DNA from: JARRON01 sp037383845
GTDB taxonomy: Bacteria > Pseudomonadota > Gammaproteobacteria > Steroidobacterales > XN24
DNA length: 9,447 nt
Assembly: GCA_037383845.1 (NCBI GenBank)
Contig: JARRON010000076.1
Coordinates: 1 to 9,447 of the forward strand
Direction of reading: 5' to 3'
In this document: positions 1 through 6,072 of the stretch, piece by piece
How the letters are laid out: every line of letters starts with the position of its first letter
Numbering within the stretch: the stretch's first letter is position 1
Notes under the pieces: generated by a model
Seen by the model: only the letters and a program-made list of their open reading frames with translations
The model's database searches: none
Told to the model about the DNA's origin: nothing
Made by a program: the position numbers and the translations under genes

Positions 1-94
1 GCCGTGCCGCCCGCACTCCCAGGCGACGAGGTTGGCCAAACGCGGCATACTTCCAGTGACCCCGGCGAGACCGGCGCCCCTCACATCGCCGGTT

Positions 95-1375
95 CTAGGC
101 CTTCAGCCCGACCCAGTCCCTGCGGATCCAGAATCCGGTCACCACCGCGGTCTGGGCAGCCCGGTAGCCCACCTGCAGCGCCCAGATCGTGGTCAGTCCA
201 AATCCCAGTACCGGCCCGACCAGGTAGGCCAGGGGCAGGAACACGCCCCACTGGGCGCTCACTGACACCAGCATTACCCGGCGGGCGTCGCCGGCGCCGA
301 GCAGGGCATGCATCATGACGATTCCCAGGCCGTCGACGGCCATGAAGAGGCCGATCAGCCGCATGGGCATGTCGGCCACCGCCATGGTGGCGGGATCGTG
401 GATGAAAACCGCCAGCAGCAGCTCGGGCCAGATCGCCGCAGGCAGGCCGATGAGACCCAGGCCCAGCATGCCCACCCGTGCGACGTCCCAGCCCCAGCGA
501 TAGGCATCATCCGCATCTCCCCGGCCGAGGGCCTGTCCGACGAGGGTGGAGGCCGACAGGCCGAGAGCCAGCCCGGGCAGGATGGCCACCAGGGTGAGGT
601 TCACGATGACGCTGGCCGCAGCCACTTCCCGGGTGCCTACCTGGCCCACGATCCAGTAGGTCACGACGAACAGGCCGTCCCGGGAAGGCACCTCTGCAAG
701 GAACCCTGCCTCCCGCGCGTGACGGAGTCCGAGAAAGATGTACAGGGAGAAACCCACGACAGTGGACAAGGCGGACGCGACGCCCGCGCCGGCGTCGCCC
801 AGGGCCGGTGCGCCCAAGTTGCCGAAGATAAAGACCCAGTTCATGAAGATGTTGCTGGCATGCATGACGATCAGCGTCGTCATGTACAGGCGTGGAAGGT
901 CGACGCCGTTCCAGTAGCCGCGAAAGCAGAAGTTCGCCCCGACGAACAGGATGGCCAGTACGCGGGCCTGCAAGTAGGGCACGCCCTGCTCGATCACGGC
1001 GGGGTCCGAATTGAGCCACGGATAGACGTGGGGAACGGCCTGGAACAGCACCGCCGACAGGACCGGCGCGACGATAAACACCAGCAGCAGACCGCCGTTG
1101 AGAGGCACGGCGGTCTCGGAGAGCTTCCCTTCTCCTTTCCGACGGGCCGCCATGACCTGCACGCCTGTGGAGATCCCCAGCAGCAGCGCCATGAACATGA
1201 ACGTCGCGAACCCGCCGATACCCACGGCCGCGAGGGCCGCATCCCCCAGCGTGCCCACCATGGCGGTGTCCACCAGGTTCAGGACGTTCTGGGAAACCAT
1301 CGCCCCGACGATCGGCAGGGCGAGACCGACGATACGGTGACGCCGGTCTCGTGGCGGGAGAAGGCTGGGCTGCAT
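95..1375 (-). CDS. MATE family efflux transporter (NorM/DinF-like), probably lacking part of TM7
   Basis: Inner-membrane antiporter that exports cationic drugs or metabolites in exchange for Na+ or H+. The protein is a chain of hydrophobic segments with MATE-typical stretches: LALPIVGAMVSQNVLNLVDT near the N-terminus, RGYWNG in the middle, STLVGQALGRGD after the central loop and LLGAGDARRVMLVS in the second half. The chosen ATG at 1375 gives 426 residues and starts about 17 residues before the first helix. In-frame alternatives are ATG 1429 and GTG 1438, and none has a clear Shine-Dalgarno. Around 660-690 the central loop (VPSRDG) runs straight into LFVVTYWIVGQVGT. From memory of the family, about 20 residues opening TM7 normally lie between these, so an in-frame deletion of about 63 nt is suspected. 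The gene is transcribed away from the receptor gene. Family assignment is firm, substrate unknown. Confidence 0.9.
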   Translation of the reverse strand: MQPSLLPPRDRRHRIVGLALPIVGAMVSQNVLNLVDTAMVGTLGDAALAAVGIGGFATFMFMALLLGISTGVQVMAARRKGEGKLSETAVPLNGGLLLVFIVAPVLSAVLFQAVPHVYPWLNSDPAVIEQGVPYLQARVLAILFVGANFCFRGYWNGVDLPRLYMTTLIVMHASNIFMNWVFIFGNLGAPALGDAGAGVASALSTVVGFSLYIFLGLRHAREAGFLAEVPSRDGLFVVTYWIVGQVGTREVAAASVIVNLTLVAILPGLALGLSASTLVGQALGRGDADDAYRWGWDVARVGMLGLGLIGLPAAIWPELLLAVFIHDPATMAVADMPMRLIGLFMAVDGLGIVMMHALLGAGDARRVMLVSVSAQWGVFLPLAYLVGPVLGFGLTTIWALQVGYRAAQTAVVTGFWIRRDWVGLKA

Positions 1376-1453
1376 GGCGTCATGATCGCGGCAGGGCCGC
1401 AAAGCATACCGGGTCGGGGAGCCGACCATCGGAGGCACGCCTGTTTCGGATTT

Positions 1454-1477
1454 CCGTATTGCGAATCATTCTTATTC
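1454..1477 (+). promoter_or_regulatory. Fur box upstream of the TonB-dependent receptor
   Basis: The stretch reads CCGTATTG, two bases, then AATCATTCT, one base, then ATTC. The AATCATT core matches the centre of the Fur consensus (GATAATGATAATCATTATC), with about 12 of 19 positions agreeing. It matches the box at 4095-4118 at 21 of 24 bases. A possible -35 (TTGCGA, 1459-1464) lies inside it; the -10 is poor (TAAGGT at 1482-1487 is the best candidate). It lies between divergent genes, so Fur could also affect the MATE gene. No binding data can be seen here; the assignment rests on motif, position and recurrence before iron genes. Confidence 0.75.
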
Positions 1478-1520
1478 CGTTTAAGGTCGCCTCCCTCGTC
1501 CGTCCGAACCGACCCAAGAA

Positions 1521-1526
1521 AGGAGA
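1521..1526 (+). promoter_or_regulatory. Ribosome binding site of the receptor gene
   Basis: AGGAGA, preceded by AA and followed by TCTC and the ATG at 1531, is a strong Shine-Dalgarno. It fixes the receptor start at 1531 rather than at the upstream ATG at 1351 in the same open frame. Confidence 0.85.
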
Positions 1527-1530
1527 TCTC

Positions 1531-3733
1531 ATGCGGCCCCGATCCCTTGCCAGCGCCCTGCTTGTCATGACGGCGCTTCCGGCGCTGGCCGAAACCGCCG
1601 GCGGCGAACCCGCTGAACCGTCCGCCAGCGGTGGCACCCGCGATGTTCCGGCCCGGCTGTCCGACGTCACCATCGTCGGCTCTTCCGAGGCCGCCCGCGA
1701 CATCGGCGGCGCGGCGCACTTCATCGGCCCCGAGGAACTGGGCCAGTTCCAGTACGCCGATACTCTTCGTGTGCTCAAGAGCGTGCCCGGCGTTTATCTC
1801 CAGGACGAGGAAGGGTTCGGCCTGCGGCCGAACATCGGCATCCGCGGCTCTGGCCTGGACCGGTCGAGCCGAATCGCCGTCCTCGAAGACGGGGTCCTGA
1901 TGGCGCCGGCGCCCTACGCCTCCCCTTCCGCCTACTACTTCCCCACACAGCGGAGAATGTACGCCATGGAGGTGCTGAAGGGTCCGGCCTCGATCCCGGT
2001 GGGGCCACGAACGATCGGAGGCGCCCTCAACATGGTCTCTACGCCCATCCCCGACCAGTGGACGTTCTACGGGGACGCGTTCGCCGGTGCCGACGCGACC
2101 CGGGACATCCTGGTCCGCGGCGGCGGCAGTGGCGATCACTTCGGCCTGTTGTTCGAAACCGTTCAGCAGGAAAGCGACGGCTTCAAGGAGATCGACGCCA
2201 ACAGCTACAACACCGACACCGGCTACGACATCGAGGACTACCTTTTCAGGGGACGGGTCAACACCGACCCCGCCGGACTCTGGTATACGGGCGTGGAATT
2301 CAAGTACGGCGTCAATCTCCTTGAAGCCGTCGCTTTCCTACCGGCAGTACGCCGCAACCCAGCGTGACAACATCAAGCTTCGCCACTGGACGCGCCAGTA
2401 CACCTGGTTCCTGGAGCCGGCGCACAAGCCCTGGAGTGTCGACGTCACGGCGTACAACAACGACTTCCGTCGCAACTGGTACAAGGTGCAGAGCGTCGGC
2501 GGCGTAGGCATCAGCAGCATCCTCGACGACCCTGCCACCTACGCGCAGGAGCTCTCCTGGATCAGGGGTGCAGACAGCCCGGACGACGCCATCGCCATCC
2601 GGGCGAACAACCGCCGGTACAGCTCCGAGGGCGTCCAGGCCCGGGGCCGCTGGGACTTTGTCGCCGGCCAGGCGGAAGTGGCGCTGACCGGCGGGCTTCG
2701 GGTCCACGAGGACTCCGAAGACCGTTTTCAGCTCGAAGACGGCTATCGGATGGCCGCCAGCGATCTCCTGCTGACCTCCGAGGGCGCTCCCGGCAGCCAG
2801 ACCAACCGGGTCTCCACCGCTGACGTGAACGCCTACTTCATAGCCGCCGACATCGATGTGGGCGACTGGCGGTTTTCCCCCGGCCTCCGCTACGAGGATA
2901 TCGAGCTCGTCCGGCGGGATTACTCGACCTCCGATCCCGACCGTTCGGATGGACCGACGCGGGTCCGCAGTAACGACGTAACCGAGACCATCCCCGGCCT
3001 TGGCGTGACCTATGACCTGACGTCGTCAGTGAAGCTCATCGGTGGTGTCCACAAGGGCTTCAACCCGCCGGCGCCGGGCAGCGACGCGGAAGCCGAAACC
3101 AGCCTCAACTGGGAAGGTGGTTTTCGCTACCAGCCGGGGGACTGGTACGCCGAGGCGATTGCCTTCTACACCGACTACGACAACCTGGTGGGCACGGTAA
3201 CTGCGTCCACCGGCGGGAGCGGCGACATCGGCGACCAGTTCGAGGCCGGCGCCGCCCATGTCCAGGGACTGGAGGTCCTGGTGGAGACGCAGCTGGCCGA
3301 GTTCGGCGAATGGGTAGTCCCCGCTCGGCTCGCCTGGACCTGGACACCTGAGGCCGAGTTCGACAACAGCTTCGAAAGCAACTTCGATCCCTGGGGCGAC
3401 GTCCAGGCCGGGGACACCATTCCCTACATCCCGGAACAACAGGGCCAGGTCCGCCTGGGCCTTCACAACGGCGTCTTCGGCGTCGACGTGAACGTCAACT
3501 ACCAGGACAAGGTGCGCACCCGGGCCGGCAGCGGAGCCATCCCGGCCAGCGAGGCCACGGACGAGGCGGTGGTCGTGGACCTGGCCGCCCGCTGGGATGT
3601 CATGCCCCGGCTGACGCTCATGGCCCGGGTCCAGAACCTGTTCGACGAGGAATACGTGGTCGCCCGCCGGCCCGCAGGCGCCCGTCCGGGCATCGAGCGT
3701 TGGGCGCTGCTCGGGGTGGTCACCAACTTCTAG
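1531..3733 (+). pseudogene. FecA-like TonB-dependent iron receptor, frame broken near 2305-2340
   Basis: Outer-membrane beta-barrel that takes up ferric citrate or ferric siderophores using energy from TonB-ExbBD. Residues 1-20 are a signal peptide ending ALA. A TonB-box-like DVTIVG lies near residues 45-50, and the plug follows with FecA-family stretches VLKSVPGVYLQ, GLRPNIGIRGSGLDRSSRI, APAPYASPSAYYFPT and GPRTIGGALNMVSTPIP. The mature N-terminus is short, so there is no FecA-type signalling domain. The first frame runs from 1531 to a stop at 2367. The barrel continues in the next frame from about 2339 (YRQYAATQRDN) to the TAG at 3731-3733, ending in NLFDEEYVVARRPAGARPG and a terminal Phe, as expected for barrel assembly. 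The conserved ETYLGL-type segment usual before YRRYAAS is absent, so the lesion looks like a deletion of about 41 nt rather than a one-base slip. If real, the product is a 278-residue truncated protein without a barrel. Confidence 0.85.
2305..2341 (+). other. Frame-change point within the receptor gene
   Basis: Up to about 2304 the receptor reads in the frame of 1531 (GVEFK). From 2339 it reads in the frame one base later (YRQYAATQ). Only 34 nt lie between these anchors, whereas related receptors, from memory, have about 25 residues there. The first frame ends at a TGA at 2365-2367. The exact breakpoint cannot be fixed without a related intact gene. Confidence 0.75.
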
Positions 3734-3791
3734 AAAAAATTCTGGTTCGGGTTGAACTTTCTCTCCGGACCGTGGACTAACTTTTCGGCCT

Positions 3792-3813
3792 CCGGAAAGG
3801 CGGGCCTTGCCGG
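3792..3813 (+). other. Hairpin downstream of the receptor gene
   Basis: CCGGAAAGG pairs with CCTTGCCGG (one mismatch) around a CGGG loop. No T-run follows, so this is not an intrinsic terminator by itself. It could protect the 3' end of the receptor mRNA or form part of a small RNA ending at 3948. Confidence 0.35.
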
Positions 3814-3909
3814 AACTCCCCAAGCCGGCGAGGCGCGGTGAATCCGAAAAATCCGCCGCTCCGAAATGGTCATCGCATCCCCAAAAAGCGCGTTCCCCCG
3901 CGCGACCCC

Positions 3910-3948
3910 AGACCCCGGACTCCAGGAAGGACTCCGGGGTCTTTTTTT
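3910..3948 (+). terminator. Intrinsic terminator after the receptor gene
   Basis: Two 14-base arms (3910-3923 and 3929-3942) pair with a single C-C mismatch around an AGGAA loop. The stem is GC-rich and runs into seven consecutive T (3942-3948), a textbook rho-independent terminator on the plus strand. It lies 176 nt past the receptor stop codon and separates that transcript from the bfd promoter. Confidence 0.9.
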
Positions 3949-4094
3949 GACCACGCGCCCCGCGCGCATCCCCTAAGTAATTGACTTAACTGGCTATTTC
4001 TGCGAGGGCAGCGGGTTGTCAGACGGGCCGGGCCGGGTTGCGGCCGGGAGCCTCGCCCGTTCCCGCGACGTTCCCGGCAGACCCTACGTAGTAA
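3949..4094. other. Intergenic stretch between the terminator and the bfd promoter
   Basis: This is part of the 416-bp gap 3734-4149. I see no supported gene here. It holds a small inverted repeat, TAAGT (3974-3978) and ACTTA (3984-3988), around a 5-base centre, with a TTGACT overlapping its right half. No matching -10 lies at a sensible distance, so I do not call a promoter. Confidence 0.5.
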
Positions 4095-4118
4095 CCGTAT
4101 TGACAATCATTCTCATTC
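4095..4118 (+). promoter_or_regulatory. Fur box overlapping the bfd promoter
   Basis: The stretch has the CCGTATTG, AATCATTCT and ATTC blocks of the box at 1454-1477 and differs at only three of 24 positions. It covers the -35 and most of the spacer of the bfd promoter, the position expected for Fur-Fe(II) repression. Repression of bfd by Fur is known in several proteobacteria; here it is inferred from the motif. Confidence 0.8.
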
Positions 4119-4129
4119 GCGAGCACAAT
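4100..4129 (+). promoter_or_regulatory. Sigma70-type promoter of bfd
   Basis: A perfect -35 TTGACA (4100-4105) is followed after 18 bp by a plausible -10, CACAAT (4124-4129, four of six consensus bases). Transcription would start around 4136, giving a very short leader before the bfd start at 4150. The Fur box overlaps it. Confidence 0.65.
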
Positions 4130-4149
4130 CAGGCTCGAGGTGAGATGTC

Positions 4150-4365
4150 GTGTACGTGTGTCTTTGCAACGGAATCACTGACGGAGAGATCCGGGACGCC
4201 ATCGCCCGGGGCGCCCGGCGCCTGGAAGACCTGAGCCGGGAACTGGGCGTGGCCACCGGCTGCGGCAGCTGCGCCTGCCTCGCCAGCGAGATGCTCGGAG
4301 ACGCCCCGGCGCCCAGCGCCGGCCACCCGGGCCCGCGTCAGCAGGTTCCCTCCGACGCGGCCTGA
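4150..4365 (+). CDS. bfd: Bacterioferritin-associated ferredoxin (Bfd), [2Fe-2S]
   Basis: Small cytoplasmic ferredoxin that binds bacterioferritin and passes electrons to its haem, reducing stored Fe(III) so that iron is released. The 71-residue protein begins MYVCLCNGITDGEIRDAI and has Cys4, Cys6, Cys38 and Cys41, exactly the ligand positions of E. coli Bfd; Cys43 is an extra one. The C-terminal tail after about residue 50 is low-complexity (Ala, Pro, Gly), unlike the E. coli tail. The start is GTG at 4150, preceded by GAGGTGAG (4137-4144). The ATG at 4145 is in another frame and encodes nothing recognisable. It is followed in the same frame, after its TGA stop, by the bacterioferritin coding sequence, so the two are probably co-transcribed under the Fur-controlled promoter. 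Confidence 0.93.
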   Translation: MYVCLCNGITDGEIRDAIARGARRLEDLSRELGVATGCGSCACLASEMLGDAPAPSAGHPGPRQQVPSDAA

Positions 4366-4398
4366 CCGGGCCGTCCTGCCACCGGGAGCCGGCGCGGG

Positions 4399-4836
4399 TA
4401 CCTCAACACCGTCCTCAAGAACGAGCTCACGGCCATCAACCAGTATTTCCTTCACTCGCGGATACTGAAGGACTGGGGGCTGGACAAGCTCGGCGACAAG
4501 GAATACGAGGAGTCGGTAGACGAGATGAAGCATGCCGACATGCTCATCCAGCGCATCCTCTTCCTCGAAGGCCTGCCCAACCTGCAGGACCTGGGCAAGC
4601 TGCTCATCGGGGAGAACGTAAAGGAAATCCTTGAATGCGATCTCAAGGTCGAGCATGTGGCCGTGCCTGACCTGAAAGCTGCCATCGCCCACTGCGAAAG
4701 CGTCGCCGACTACGTGTCCCGGAATCTGTTCCGCGAGATTCTGGACTCCGAGGAAGAGCACATCGACTGGCTCGAAACCCAGCTGGGTCTGATCGACAAG
4801 ATGGGCCTGGAGAACTACATCCAGTCCCAGGCCTAG
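4399..4836 (+). pseudogene. bfr: Bacterioferritin (Bfr), start codon and N-terminus missing
   Basis: Haem-containing ferritin that oxidises Fe(II) and stores it as a ferric mineral in a 24-subunit cytoplasmic shell. Homology begins at YLNTVLKNELTAINQYFLHS, which aligns from residue 10 of E. coli Bfr, and runs to the C-terminal MGLENYIQSQA. In E. coli numbering, the ferroxidase ligands Glu18, Glu51, His54, Glu94, Glu127 and His130 and the haem ligand Met52 are all present. Residues 1-9 are not encoded: upstream, the frame is open back to the bfd stop, with no ATG, GTG or TTG. The first in-frame ATG (4525) is Met52 itself and would discard two ferroxidase ligands. A GGGAG at 4384-4388 looks like the surviving ribosome site, so about 24 nt carrying the start may be deleted. 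As written, full-length Bfr cannot be made. Confidence 0.85.
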
Positions 4837-4858
4837 CGCCCGGCGGCCCCACGGAACG

Positions 4859-4889
4859 GCCACCCGCCCCGGCGGCGGGTGGCTTTTTT
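4859..4889 (+). terminator. Intrinsic terminator after bfr
   Basis: A perfect 10-bp stem (GCCACCCGCC at 4859-4868, GGCGGGTGGC at 4874-4883) with a CCGGC loop is followed by six T. It lies 23 nt after the bfr stop and ends the bfd-bfr transcript, so the efflux operon needs its own promoter. Confidence 0.92.
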
Positions 4890-4925
4890 CGGCGTGCAGA
4901 AAATGAATCGCCCTCAGGCGGCGTG

Positions 4926-4943
4926 TCGAAGTAAGCTATTCGA
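4926..4943. promoter_or_regulatory. Possible operator upstream of the efflux operon
   Basis: TCGAA (4926-4930) and TTCGA (4939-4943) form an inverted repeat around 8 bases in the 94-bp space between the bfr terminator and the adaptor gene. Efflux operons often have such dyads as TetR- or MarR-type sites, but no regulator gene lies nearby and no clear -35/-10 pair can be assigned. This is a weak call. Confidence 0.25.
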
Positions 4944-4995
4944 ACCCTGATCCACACCGTCGCCGCCGGCCGGCGGCTCGCAGGTGACAACGCCC

Positions 4996-6072
4996 GTGAA
5001 GAAACTCATTTCCACCGCTGCCGCCCTCGTGCTGGTTGCCGGCGGGCTGTACGCCTGGCAGCACTACAGTTCGCGCGGCGGCCCCCCTCTTCCCGAGGCC
5101 GGAGGCGGGCCTGCGCCCGTGGGCGTCGTGGTGGCGCCGGCGCGGCTGGAGCAGCTGCCCCGGGTCGTGGAAGCCCTGGGAACGACGCGGGCACTCGAGG
5201 CCGTGGAGATCACATCGCGAGTCTTGAGCGTGATCACCGACATCCGCTTTGCCGGCGGCCAGGAAGTCAGCGCCGGCGACGTGCTGGTGGAGCTTGAGAA
5301 CGCCGAGGAACGCGCCTCCCTGGCCGAAGCCGAGGCTGCCGTCATCGACAGCCGCAGCCAGTTCGAACGGGCCCGGGCGCTGGCCGAAACCCAGGTGGTT
5401 TCCGAATCACAGCTGCTGCAGCTGGAGGCCACTCTTAAAGCTGACGAGGCGCGGCTGCGCGCCGCCCAGGCGCGCCTGGAACAAACGGTCATCCGCGCCC
5501 CCTTCGCGGGCTACACCGGTCTTCGCACCATCAGCCCGGGCACCCTGGTGACCCCCGGGACGGTGGTGACCACTCTGGACGACCTCTCCAGCGTGCGACT
5601 GGACTTTTCCGTTCCCGAGGCCTTCCTGGATTTCGTGTCGGAAGAGCTGCAGGTCTCGGCGAAATCCGTGGCTTTCCCCGACCGGTCGTTTGACGGCCGC
5701 GTGACCACCGTGGACACCCGGGTCGACCCGGTTACCCGAGCCGTGACCGTGCGCGCGGAGCTGCCCAATACCGACCGGCTGCTGAAGCCCGGCATGTTCC
5801 TGACAGTGCGCCTGGAGGGGGCGCCCCGCGACACGCTGGTGATCCCGGAGGCGGCCCTGGTACCCGAAGCCGACCGGCAGTTCGTCTTCGTGGTACGTGA
5901 CGAGACGGCACGCCGGGTGGAGGTGGCGATCGGCCGGCGCCTCCCCGGAGAGGTGGAGGTGCTGCGGGGACTCGCGCCGGGTGACCGGGTGGTCGTCGAA
6001 GGGACCCAGAAGGTCGTGGACGGCACGCCGGTCTTCGAAACGGCCCCCATCGCGTCGGCGGCCAGCTCGTGA
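4996..6072 (+). CDS. RND efflux periplasmic adaptor (membrane fusion protein, MFP)
   Basis: Periplasmic adaptor that links an inner-membrane RND pump to an outer-membrane channel. The 358-residue protein has an N-terminal hydrophobic segment (about residues 4-21, starting MKKLIS) with no lipobox Cys, so it is membrane-anchored or cleaved rather than a lipoprotein. Next come one half of a lipoyl domain (about 65-100, with VSAGDVLVELENAEERA), an Ala/Glu/Arg-rich coiled-coil hairpin (about 102-163) and the second lipoyl half (about 164-195, VIRAPFAGYTGLRTISPGTLV). A beta-barrel follows (FDGRVTTVDTRVDPVTRAVTVRA, LKPGMFLTVRL), then a membrane-proximal domain (EVLRGLAPGDRVVVEGTQKV). I chose GTG 4996 because AGGTGA (4982-4987) sits 8 nt before it; GTG 4984 would add four residues and has no such site. 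Its stop overlaps the pump gene. Confidence 0.93.
   Translation: MKKLISTAAALVLVAGGLYAWQHYSSRGGPPLPEAGGGPAPVGVVVAPARLEQLPRVVEALGTTRALEAVEITSRVLSVITDIRFAGGQEVSAGDVLVELENAEERASLAEAEAAVIDSRSQFERARALAETQVVSESQLLQLEATLKADEARLRAAQARLEQTVIRAPFAGYTGLRTISPGTLVTPGTVVTTLDDLSSVRLDFSVPEAFLDFVSEELQVSAKSVAFPDRSFDGRVTTVDTRVDPVTRAVTVRAELPNTDRLLKPGMFLTVRLEGAPRDTLVIPEAALVPEADRQFVFVVRDETARRVEVAIGRRLPGEVEVLRGLAPGDRVVVEGTQKVVDGTPVFETAPIASAASS

Noticed and set aside
62..92. Hairpin (CCGGCGA / TCGCCGG) just beyond the MATE stop as a terminator
   Set aside because: Only 7 bp with a 17-base loop and no T-run on the minus strand; too weak to call.
308..1570. 420-residue open frame on the plus strand opposite the MATE gene
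   Set aside because: His/Gln/Arg/Gly-rich translation with no recognisable domain. It is the antisense of a clear MATE gene and typical of high-GC DNA.
1279..2139. 286-residue minus-strand frame across the MATE/receptor intergenic region
   Set aside because: Runs antisense through the Fur box, ribosome site and plug domain of the receptor; no family resemblance.
2305..2367. Programmed ribosomal frameshift in the receptor gene
   Set aside because: No slippery heptamer or downstream structure was seen, and the conserved family segment is missing, which a frameshift would not explain.
3026..3823. 265-residue minus-strand frame opposite the receptor barrel
   Set aside because: Shadow of the receptor reading frame; low-complexity translation without a domain.
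4145..4234. ATG at 4145 as an alternative start near bfd
   Set aside because: It is in a different frame from the CxC/CxxC ferredoxin; the GTG at 4150 gives the exact Bfd N-terminus with a good ribosome site.
4129..4863. 244-residue open frame on the minus strand opposite bfd-bfr
   Set aside because: Lies fully antisense to bfd and bfr, whose proteins have all their family residues; no domain seen in the antisense translation.
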